A DNA stretch of 64,000 nucleotides from Plectosphaerella cucumerina (Eukaryota > Ascomycota > Sordariomycetes > Glomerellales > Plectosphaerellaceae). The notes beneath the pieces are model-generated. The model searched no databases. It saw only the letters and a list, made by a program, of their open reading frames with translations, and was not told the origin of the DNA. Below, in pieces: positions 29,863-40,300 of this stretch. The DNA lies in NCBI GenBank assembly GCA_020746995.1, contig JAGPXD010000002.1:5270001-5334000 (forward strand), read 5' to 3'. The first letter of the stretch is position 1. Each line of letters starts with the position of its first letter. Position numbers and translations under genes: made by a program.

Positions 29863-31911
29863 ATGCCTTCGTTTCCAACTGTCGATCTGACGATCGAGGA
29901 CTTCGCCGGTTTGCTGGGTGGGGATAAGGATAAGGTTCAGCAGCCTCCTGTCCAGCACGAGGATGCCGTCCCCGCAGCCTCGGTTCCTGACCCAGGCGCC
30001 GGGGTTGGCCAGGTTCCAAGCGTAAACATCAACTTACAGTTGCCTCTGAGGCCGGCGTTCCCCAAGGTCGGAAGACAAACATGTTCAGTAAGTATTCAGG
30101 CATCAATAATCCGCCGCCGCCACGGGATGCTAAATTTCTGGCAGCTGTGCAGCCTGGATTTACTCCAATCAACCGTTCCGAGGCGAGCGGTTCCCTCAAG
30201 GCCAAGTTTCGCACCACTACCAATGCCGTGTCATTCGGCACCCCTGCTCAGACGGGCAACCTGTCAACCGCATCACGTTTTAAACCAGTCAAAACCACGA
30301 ACGTCTTTGACTTCAACGCTCCGATGGAGCCTGCACTTCGCGATCCTCCGCAGCTCGACCGCGTCAAGAGCCCCCCTGCTTTTGACTTCAACGCTCCGTT
30401 GAAGCCTGCAGTTCGAGAACCTTCGCGACCCGACCCCATCAGAGACCTAACTGTCATTGAGAACAACATTCAGCTAGAGTCTACAGTTCAAGAGCCTACA
30501 ATTCTCGTCAACTTGGATCAAGTCGCGGCCGAGAAACCTCAGGTCAGCCCGGTCCGGTCCAAAAACTGGATTTTCTCCAGCACCATCCAGATACGCGACC
30601 ATGTCTCTGCTCTGAAGTTCGCCAATGACTTATGTCAGTCAAAGGACGTCGGTGTCACCAACAACAGGCTTGTTGTTTGGACCGATGGCTCGGCAGGACA
30701 GGACAATGTTGCGGCCTCGGCAGCAATCGTTTACCGGCAACCCCTTACAGACTCAAGCCCCTCATGCTGGGTGGCTAGGGGGTTTGGTATTAGGGGTTAT
30801 GCCGGAGGCGCCACGCTCGCCGAGTCCGTAGCAGTTGCTGTTGCTCTCGAGGCAGCGCTCGATGTGTGGAACAGCTTGGATATCAAGCAAAACCATCTTG
30901 GCACTCGATCAGACGCCAACCCTGTTCCTGCCTGGATCAAGAAGCTGACACCCTCACGACCTGCAGCTCTACCGGCACTCAGAAGGCCTCTGCCATTTTC
31001 CTTCATTGACCTGACGGTGGATGATGGTCCTGCTGTGGAGGTCATTGACCTGACAGGCGATGACTCGGACGACTCCATGACAGACACGTTGCCTGCCGCG
31101 ACTCTTGTTCCCGAAAACGAACGTAAGTGGATGGCCCGACGTGGCCAACTTTGCTTGGAGAAAACGCTGACGCTGCTACCATCTTGTTGACGCAGCCGTG
31201 CCAGCCTCGGTCAAGCCGTTCCAAGAGCTATTCATCTTCTCTGATGCACAGGCTGTGCTAAACTCCTGCATGTCGGCAAGGTGCGCAAATAGGTCTGCTA
31301 CTTGGCATCTTGTCTCCAACCGCATCAAATCTTTTATGCAGCAGTTGTTCGAGAGAGGCGTGGTGGTCCATTTCCACTGGGTCCCTGCCCACTCCGGCAT
31401 CGAAGGCAACGAGAGGGCCGACCATGTCTGCAGCGTCGTGAGGAAAGCACAGGGACGTACATCAAAGAGAGCTCCAGCACCAAAGGTGTGGGAGATCGAA
31501 GGCGGTCTCGTTGAGCAGTTTGCCATGTTCGGCGCAAGATCTACCAGCAAGCAACAGCGATCCCATTTCGAGAGGAAGCAACTCTACGCCCTCAAAAGAT
31601 GGGGTCGGAGACCAGAAAGGCTGCAGAAGAGACAGGAGCTCAGGATGAAGAGACATGAGATGATCAAGAGGTCCAGACACGCCGGCCCAGAAACAGCACT
31701 CAGAGAGGCGACGCTGCTCATATCCAAGGAGAAGTCCCTGCCGACACAGGACCAACACAATGAGACGATTCAACCCGGAGAACCCCGAGTCACAGAGGAG
31801 AGAGCGAGTGGACTGGGCATGCCGCTACGAAGGTCCGTCCGACTTGCGGCCGGCTTGATCGCCAAAGAAAGCGGCAACACGATGGCCACTGCAATCGAGA
31901 TAATCGACTGA
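29863..31911 (+). CDS. RNase H-fold protein with SUMO-interaction-like motifs
   Basis: Exons 29863-30087, 30153-31122 and 31196-31911 give 636 aa; splice sites are GTAAGT donors with in-phase junctions. The RNase H type I core is recognisable: TDGSAG (Asp253), AES with Glu299, FSDAQAVL (Asp415), and HWVPAHSGIEGNERAD (His464, Asp474), so the four acidic residues and the His are present. Between Glu299 and Asp415 lies a long insertion (about 316-409) containing FIDLTVDDG and VIDLTGDDSDD, both of the hydrophobic-plus-acidic SUMO-interaction type; a third, TVDLTIED, is at the N-terminus (6-13). An imperfect internal repeat starting FDFNAP is at about 127-170. The RNase H type is like that in fungal LINE elements and their domesticated relatives, but no reverse transcriptase is present. 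The C-terminus is basic. Function unknown. Confidence 0.75.
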
Positions 31912-32313
31912 TCGTGCCTCGGGCACGATGTCAGGTTGTCCAACGCGACGGAGAAACCGGGACAGAACCCGGGAGCATGTATGAACCAGAAAGTCTTGTC
32001 ATTGTTGGACAGGATCAAACGTGAGACCAGCTTGGGTCTCAACGATGTACAAATATCGGAGAAGCAGGGTTCATGTATTTGCTCCTACATCCATGGCGAA
32101 GCATGCTAGATGTATCATGGCCTTTGGGGTACACTTTGGTGGTAGAGCCACGCGTCAGTCATCCCCAAATCATCACAGACATCCTCCCACACATTCGTGC
32201 CATGTTCGCTTTTGGGTTGCTACTTTACACGTGATCTCTGCTCGCCTCCTAGTATCGCCCTCGTCACATCATCCCATGAATATCGCAATCGTGAATGCGT
32301 CCTCCCGGATCGA
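31912..32313. other. Convergent 3-prime spacer
   Basis: 402 bp between the convergent RNase H-like gene and DUS3. No gene or repeat seen. Confidence 0.55.
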
Positions 32314-34760
32314 CTAGCCCTCAGCCTCGTAGGAGTTGGACTTGTGCTTGGGTTGGAAGGTGAAGCCCGGGTGGCAGGGGCCGAGGAACATCTCGCTACA
32401 AGGGGTGGTCAGCTTTGGCTATGAATCTCGGATGACACATGGAATCTTACCTGATCTTGATCCAGTCACGGTAGTTGGGGCTGGCAAGGAGAGTCTCGAG
32501 CTCGTTGCGGCCGCGGTACATGGGCGGACGGTCGTTGAGGTTGGGGGGCAGGTGCTCGAGCAGACCGATGGGGACGTAGCGGTGGGTGAAGCTGAGCCAC
32601 TCGAGGAGGAAGCGGCGGGTGAAGCCGAGGCCGACCTCGTCAGAACCCCAGGCCTCGAGGCCGTAGCGGACGAACTTTTCGACATAGGCGAGGCGCTCGG
32701 TGGCCGACTTGTCGAGGTACTGGCCCTTTTCGATCTCCTCGAAGAGCCAGGGTTTGACGAGGGCGCCGCGGCCGATCATGACCGAGTCGACGCGGGCGTT
32801 GTCGATGTGGTCGAAGTAGTCGACGTGGCTGTAGCAGTCGCCGTTGCCGAGGAAGAAGATGCGGCCGTCCTTGGCGGCGGGGAGGGTGGATGGGTCGGGG
32901 TCGGCGGCCGTGTCGGCGAGGCGGTCGCGCTGCTCGTTGTAGGTCTTAATGAGCGCGGCGCACTCGGCGATGTAGCCCCAGTCGGCGCGCTTGCTGTAGC
33001 GCTGCTCGCGGGAGCGGCCGTGGAGGGTGATGGCGGCGCAGCCGGGGGCGCCGAGGCGCTCGCGGGTCTCGCGGGAGCCGAAGGCGAGCTTGGAGATGAT
33101 CGTGGTGGCGTTGGGGCGGCCGGTCTTGACGCCCATGCGGAGCTTGGCGGAGACGGGGATGTCGCCGGAGAAGGTGTTCATGCCGCGCACGATGCGCTCG
33201 AGCTTGTTGCTGGTATCAAGCAGGGCCGAGCCGGAGCCGGTCTTGAACACGGCGTCGACGGGGCAGCCGCAGTTGAGGTCGATGACGCGGAGGTGGGGGA
33301 CGTAGCGCTTGAGGACCTCGGTGGCCTTGATGGCGACCCAGGGCAGGTTGGCCGAAATCTGGGCGCCGAAGCGGAGGTCCTTGGAGTTGTCGTAGCCTTG
33401 GACGACGTTGGGGCCGTCGGGGGTGAACTTGGGGGGCGCAATCTCCGACTCATGAGCCTTCATGAGCGTCCAGTCGGCCTTTGTGCCCTGGATGAGGGGC
33501 AGGCTCATGGCCATCTCCGAGTAGGTCAGCTCCGCGCCGAGCTCGACGCAGAGGCGGCGGAAAGGGAGGTTGCCCTGCGTCGTCAGAGGTGCGAGGACAG
33601 GGGTCTCGCGGCCGAAGTAGAGCTTGCGCTTCTCCGACGCCTTGACTGGAGGGTCGGTGAACTGCGCGCGCAGGTCGGCGTTGTCGTTGATCTCCTGCCT
33701 CTTGCGGCGGGAGGAGAAGTCCTCGGTGAGCTTGAACTCGGTGTTGGCCCAGGTGATATACTTGTCGGCCTCGGAGAAGTCGACGCGGCGGCGAGAGAGA
33801 TTGATCTTGTCACTTGCGGCCACGACGTTGGCCACGCCAGGACGCTCGTCCTCGTGATCGCCAGGCTGACCCTCGGTGGCCGTGTCGCTGATGCCAAGAA
33901 GCACCAGCTCCTTGCGACCGTCCTCATGCTCCACCTCCTTCATGTGGCTCTTGACGAAACGACACTTCCAGCCCGAGGGGCAACGGCCGTACGTCTCGAA
34001 GACGTGGCACTTGCCATCGAACGTGGTGGCGTCAGCGCGGCGGCCCTCTTCGAGATACTTGCGGAGATCGTGGCTCAGCTTGCAGCTGTCGCCAAACTTG
34101 CATTCGCGCGGCGAGAACTCGTTGTAGTAGGTTCGGCTGTGGCACAGCTTGATCGTGTCGTCAAAGTGGCCAAAGGTCCGCTCCTTGTTCTGGCCGCGGC
34201 GGCGCTTTTTATCGCCGCCTTTGTCACGGCTGTCCTGCTGCTCCGCGCCACGGCCCTCGGCTGCGTCGTCATCAACAGCGTCTTCTCGCTTGCCAGCTGC
34301 CTCCTCGCGAGTGATGAGGTACCTGTGATTGTAAGCTCTTGCCACTTGAGAGATCATGGGCTTCTTACTCTGCCTTGACAGGCGCCCTTCCACTGTCTCT
34401 TGCGTCGACCTTAGCCGGGACAGGCTTGGCCTTGGTAGGAGCAGGGGAGGTGGCGGGTACAGTCGTTGTCTGTGTAATCACCTCAGGCTTAATAGCATCT
34501 TTGCCATCGTTGGTATCGCTTGGGTTGGCAGCAGCCATCTCGGGCTGAACAGCCGTCTCGTTGGGCTTGATGGCGTTGGTCTCATCGCTGGCGGGCTTCT
34601 CAACAGCAGCAGTCACAGCCTCTGCCGTGGTGTTGCCGTTGGCCTGAACTCCACCATCCGTTCCAGCCGCGGGTGCGTCGACAATCTGCGAAGGCGAATC
34701 GTCAACCTTAAGACGTTTTGCTGCTCGCTCGGGCGACGCATCGGCAGAGTGGGAGCTCAT
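32314..34760 (-). CDS. DUS3: tRNA-dihydrouridine(47) synthase
   Basis: Three exons on the minus strand (34760-34369, 34322-32451, 32395-32314), 781 aa. Dus3 reduces U47 in the variable loop of tRNAs with FMN and NADPH. The N-terminus has a nuclear-type basic segment (AAKRLKVDD), then a disordered region. Two CCCH zinc fingers follow at about residues 191-257 (CHSR...CKFGDSCKLSH and CHVF...CPSGWKCRFVKSH). The TIM-barrel synthase domain starts at VLAPLTTQGNLPFRRLC and carries the catalytic NCGCP motif, Cys484. The last exon restores the conserved tail FLGPCHPGF...HKSNSYEAEG. The start MSSHSADASPER was chosen over an upstream in-frame Met (34826) because the latter's extension looks like leader. 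Intron 2 and the short last exon rest on GTAAGA and GTAG junctions that keep frame. Confidence 0.95.
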
Positions 34761-35710
34761 TGTGAGAGATTGTGTTGCTGAAAGCCAGCAATCAGAAGAT
34801 GTGCATGTGAAGAGGGATGAGAACAAAGCTGGCGTTTGAAAAGTGGTTGGTGAGAGGTACCGGCCGGAACGTCAGGTTTCAAGGTGAATTGGCGGCCGTT
34901 GTGAAATTTCATATAAGAACGGGAAGGTGCAGAAGGTGCTCAAAAGAGGCAAGAGCAGATCGGAGGGGTGTGGGTCGAGATAGATTCGGTATCGGGCGGT
35001 CGACGCCACTGTGGCTGGTGATAATGTGGCATACATGTGGCGTAGTCCATCATCATCTCCGGAGGTGGTTTTTTTTCGGTGTTGAGCACCAGCAAACCAG
35101 CAGTCAAGTTGAAAAAACTCATAGAACTCGCCCTGGACTAATAACAGAGTGCTAGAGACTAGGCTGCTCAGCGGAGCCCGTTGTAATGTTACATGCTCAT
35201 CGACGTCCCCCATGTTTTCCCCATGTTCCTTCCTCCGTGACCCGATGTGGTGCTGTTTACCAGCGAAAAACTCCATGCTGCGACGAGCTCGTCTTGGGTG
35301 TGGCACCCTGCTCCCTTGCGGGAGATACTGCCCCGTCTTGGGAAACTTTGGCCTGTTGGGACGGAATGTCGCTGTGACTTCGCAGTCCAGCCAGGATGTG
35401 CCGATCGCGGGCCCCAAGGTAGCCAGGTGTCCCAACCTGGCCATCTGCCGGGTATCACGCCGGCGGTTCGCGATCATGCGGCCTGGCTGCGCTCTGCTTT
35501 CGCCCCTTCCTCCGGCTCGTTTCCTTTTCACAGGACAGCCGCTTTTAGTCTTGATGTGGATGGACCTCCTGCGACACCGTTGGTCCTGGCAAAGCATGGT
35601 CCTGAGATGCCTATATGCCTTTCCGCCGTGCCTGGAGATTGCTGAGACTATCGCCACTCTAAAGCGACAAAGTTCTGAATTCATCATGAACGTCAGACTC
35701 GGTCGATGCA
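34761..35710. other. Intergenic region between DUS3 and PPZ1
   Basis: 950 bp holding the DUS3 promoter and the 3-prime region of PPZ1. Both genes are on the minus strand. No convincing gene seen. Confidence 0.5.
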
Positions 35711-37389
35711 TTACACGCTCCTGGCCTCGACTCTAGCGGGCTTTGGGGTTGAGGTCAGTTTCGGTCTTGTAAGCGTTCGTCAGTTTCAGGAGTAGTTCTT
35801 ACAGGACTGTTGAGCATGCTCTGCCTCTTGTTCCGGCCCTTCTTGATGTGGCTCTTCAGGGCGCTCGAGTCCAGCGGCTTGAGTAGCTCAAAGCTACAGA
35901 GCAGCTCCGAGGAGACGGACATGACGGCACCCCAATTATCGAATTCTCCGCAATACTATGAGGTCAAGTTAGCAAACAACTGTTTTCCAGCAACGAGGGC
36001 GAGACGTACGTTTGGTGCGCTGAAGACAGTCACCAGCAGTCGATCCGTGAAGAATTCATAGCCATCCTCGACCACCATGTGCGCGCGGCAAATGAGGTCG
36101 AAATCGTGCTTGGCCAAGAAATCCTCGATGACAGTCTTTCCGAAGCAGTAGCTGACGCCCCTCTCGTTGGCTTCCCAGTCGCTGTCCATTTCGGCAGGGT
36201 CGGCCCAGACGAGATCGTTGAGCAGTCCGTAGTCGGGGATGTCGGTAGGGCGGGCGATGTTGCGGATATCGTCCATGTGGTGCAGCGCGGGGGAGAGGCC
36301 GCCGTGAACGCAGAAGATCTTGCCGGCGACGATGGCAGCGATGGGCAGGGTGTTGAAGCAGTCAATGAAGATCTTCCAGGTCTTGACGTTGCAGCGGCGT
36401 TTGCATTCGTCGTAGAAGCCGTAGACACGGGTGACATTGGCGCACTCGTGGTTGCCGCGGAGCAGGAAGAAATTCTCGGGGAACTTGATCTTGTAGCAGA
36501 GCAGCAGGAGGATGGTCTCGAGGGACTGCTTTCCGCGATCGACGTAGTCGCCGAGGCAGAGGTAGTTGGAGGAAGGGGGGAAGCCGCACATTTCGAACAT
36601 GCGGATGATGTCGGTGTACTGGCCGTGGACGTCGCCGACGATCTTGACGGGAGCATCGAGCTCGAGCAGGGCGGGCTGGGACAGGAAGACCTCGCGGGCG
36701 CGCGCGCAGATGGCGGCGATCTCTGCATTCTTGAGACAGACACCCTTGGTCACCTTGCCAGCGTAGGCGGCGTCGAGGAGCCGCTTGATAAAGTCGTCCA
36801 GGTCGATGTCCTTGATGTCGTTCATGGCGACAACGGGCTGGCCATCGTCGGCCTTATCGTCGGTGGGAGTCTTTGTGATGGGAATCACATTTTCGCTCTT
36901 GACGAGGATGGACTGACCGGGGGCCTGCATGTGGGTGTTGAGGCTGGCGCTGGCGCACGGGGGCTGATCGGAGACGTGGTCGACCTCGCCCGAGGCTTGG
37001 GCGGCACTAACGTCGTGGAAGCCCTTGGAGTGGGCGTGCTGGACGGGCGAGGGAGGCGGTTGGTGGTCATCGTCGAGAGGAGAGTCGAGATCAGCGAGGG
37101 CGCTGGCGCCGCCAGGGGAGACGGGGGTCGAGATGGAGCCATGTCGGCTGCCACGCGATGTAGCAGACTTGCCACTCTTGCCCGACCTCACCGAGGCGGC
37201 GTCATCGGCGTTGGCGGATATAGAGCCGCGGGGGCTGTCGGTGGACTTGCCGGCGCCGGGGATTTTTGAGCGCAGGGAGCGGAAGGAGCGCGAGGACTCT
37301 TTGGTGTCGGAGCGGGAGAAGGAGGGGTACGATTTGAAGTCGTCGGGACCATCCTTGGACCCCTTGTCCTTGGAGGGCTGGTTTCCCAT
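35711..37389 (-). CDS. PPZ1: Serine/threonine protein phosphatase Ppz1-like (PP1 superfamily)
   Basis: Exons 37389-36010, 35955-35803 and 35740-35711, 520 aa. PPZ phosphatases are fungus-specific PP1 relatives that regulate K+ and Na+ homeostasis and cell-wall integrity. Met-Gly-Asn at the start is a typical N-myristoylation signal. Residues 1-200 are Ser-rich and disordered, as in yeast Ppz1. The catalytic domain has GDVHGQ (252-257), GDYVDRG, LRGNHE, HGG and SAPNYCGEFDN, the metal-binding and catalytic motifs. RAHMVVEDGYEFF has Met where PP1 has Gln, a PPZ feature. The extreme C-terminus after KKGRNKRQSMLNSP is encoded by a 30-bp last exon (PARVEARSV); the intron before it (62 nt) has GTAAGA and a CTGAC branch site, but without splicing the frame would end 12 codons on. 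That last exon is less certain than the rest. Confidence 0.93.
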
Positions 37390-40300
37390 GATGCGAGGTC
37401 GGTCGCAGATGGGGGACGGTTCGGGTGATGGCTTCGCGGGCGGTGGCCGGCGGGCTGGGCGGTCGGTTGTGACTCTTTTGTAGGGGTGCGCGCGCGCAAG
37501 GATTCGTTCGGTGACGTCGGGGCGGAGATGGCGATGCGGTCGGCGCTGCTTCCTAACTCCGTCTTACCACCTTTCCGGAAGTTGCGGCAGGATGGGTGCC
37601 TGGCAGTAGTGGATGTAGCGTAGCCTGGTCACCCGGCTAGGGAGGGTGAAAGAGATGCTCGAGGATGGAGAGAAAGAGGGTAAGGGAGGTGGAACGGCGG
37701 CCAGCGGAGGCGTCCGTGGTTGTAGATGGCGGCTAAAGCCTGCGCTGTCGAGGGTTTGGAAGGGGCCCGAAAGGGGGGATGACGACAACCGGTCGGGGAT
37801 GGGTATGGTGGTATCGAATGCTCGGCTGCACGAGTCGCCTCGGAAGGGGTCGCGCGGTTGAATGTAGGCGTGTATGATTCTGGATGCTCGTCGGTGATGA
37901 TTCGGTCGGCAGGTCGAATCGGGTTGGTATCTTTGCAAACGAAAGAGCCCGTGGTGGTTGATTGCGTGTGTGTGTGAAGAAGGCAAGTGTGAGGAAGCTG
38001 TGTCAGGTTTCTGGGTCAGCCTTGCTTGTTGTTGAGAGCCCAGACAGAGCGTGTGCCTGGGAGTCCTCGGGGCCAAGAGATAGCGGAGGGCGGTCTTCTT
38101 TCAGGTAGGTCGGCAGCCCGAAGGTGAAGCGGAGTGGGGGACAGTCAGAGCTTGGAGGCACACTGCAGCAGGCAGCGCGCCCGCTCAAGTGAACCTAATG
38201 AGTGGGCGGGCGGGCAGCGGGCGGCGGGCGAAGAAGGGAATGGATTATGGGGCGGCGGAAGGGCGGGCAGCGAGGGCAGCCCAACGGGCAGGGGCAGAGG
38301 CCGGGGGTCGGTCGGGTCGGGATGCTGCACTGGATCCTCTCCTGTCCATCCCGGCTTCAATCTTCAGTGCCGTGCGGCGAGCTGAGGCAGAGGCAGAGGC
38401 TTGGACGGTGGAATGATGATTCAGGGCGGGCGGATTGGGTCTCCCGAGGGGTGGTGCAATGGATGGGTGGGTATCTGTACCTTTATTTCTCTCTTCACCG
38501 ATTCTTCTGATGTGCCACTGTCATGAAAAATGGCTGGATAAGAGGGAGGTCGGTGTGAAGGGACCTTGACACCGGATCGGAAAGACGGGGAGAAGAGCAA
38601 ATGATGAATTGCCGTGACGGAGGGCGGAGAGGGGGATTAATAATGTGGGCAGGATCTGGACAGGAACGGATTTGGAGAAGCACCCCGTTTCTGTTTGAAG
38701 CCGATGGCCTTGCCTCGACTGTGATTGCCCGAGCACGAACATCAACGGCCTTGGCTTCAAGGGAAGGAACGGAACGTGGAAGGCACCACCGAGGCAAGGA
38801 GGGCAAGAACGGCCAGGACAGCAGGCAAGGATGGAAGGCACAGGTACACTGTAAGGTGAGGGGAACGACCTGATGCCAAGATCAGCTGTCCCACCAGAAA
38901 CACTCCTGCTTCTCGTCCTGCTTCTCGTGCCCCCTCCTTCCCATGCATTGCGCTGCTTGTCCTCCGCGTTCGCGACTCGTATTTCCGCCTCGACCGATGG
39001 TGTTGCGGGGTGCTTGAACAGAACCGATTCTTGGCTCCCCCAACCCACCCACCACCGCGACAATCAGAAAAGAAGCCTCTATTCCCATCCGTTGAAACAT
39101 CACCACGGCTTTCTATCAGAGGGGATCGCAAGGGTGTTCCCCGTGGCCCCAGAAAACACCATCCCTGTCAACCGCAAGACTCGTCAAGAGCACGAGACCA
39201 GACCAACATACCTCGAGGCGAATTGACACCACCAAGCTGGATGCCCCTCCCGCTTGCCAATTAGCCGCAAACCGGTGCTGCCCCCGCGCCAGTCGGCTTG
39301 TTCTCCTCGACGCCGGTGTCTTGGTCCGGGGAGCCATCAGCCATCTCCATCGAGGCGACCGTCCGGCCCCCAGCCAGAGGCGAGGTGAGGTGACCAGACC
39401 TCCTGACCAACTTGCCCAGCGGACGCAGCGCCGTGCTCCAGCACGCACAGGCTGGTGTGACGGTGCCCCGACCACCTGCGCAGACGATGCGGCTCCTACA
39501 GGGATGACCTGCACTTGACAGAACCTTAAAAATCCAGACAGCTGCTCGGCCCACTGGCTGCTCGTCCACCGGAAACACACTCGGCGCCAGCTTGCACATC
39601 CTGACGTTGGTCGTGTTTCCTGGATCCCGCTTGGCAGTCCGGTGGGAGCGTGCACCCATCTCGACGACTTACTTTACTGGGAACAACTTCCCCGCCAACC
39701 CAGATGCGATGCTTTGCCTTGAGCATCGGGCCTCCCACCATCAGGCCCCGTACAAGCGATGGATCACCATCAGGCGGACAGGTCCAGACCTTGAAGATCT
39801 CGACCCCCTCGGCCAACCCCTCGTCCACTCACAGTTCAGATGCTGCCGGAGCCCGAGTCGGCGCGGTGGCGGATCGCCTTCCCCCCGCTCGAACCCCCGC
39901 AACGCCTCGCCAGGAACCATTCGTGTGGCAGCCTGTTGAGCTGAGCTACAGCTCGTGGGGAGCAGCTCACACTTGCGCCGCATGACGTGAGATGAGCGTG
40001 GCCCAGTCGTTCGGCCAGATGCGCTGACAACGGCAAAACGGATTCGCTCGCTTGCTCAATGGGCTTGTAGGACGGCTGCCGAAGTTCCTGGGCTGATCAA
40101 GACCTTGCAAACGCCGGACCACTCGCCGAAACAGCTGCTCACTTGGCGGCACAGGCCGACTTGACACGCATTGCGCGTGGCCAAGTTTTTCAGCAGCGAT
40201 TTGGGAGTCGTCCGATGGTAGTCGCCACATGTTCCCTGTCCACCCGGGCCTACGGCACCAGGCAGGTGAGTGGCTGTCCGGCGCAGAGTATCTGCAATCT

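Noticed and set aside
32336..34378. 680-codon plus-strand ORF overlapping DUS3
   Set aside because: It is a shadow of the GC-rich DUS3 coding strand, with Val/Ala/Leu/Glu-biased composition and no domain.
39850..39975. tRNA-like stretch on the minus strand with TAGCTCAG and GGGTTCGAG
   Set aside because: The putative T-stem is G opposite G and cannot pair, and no acceptor or anticodon stem could be formed.
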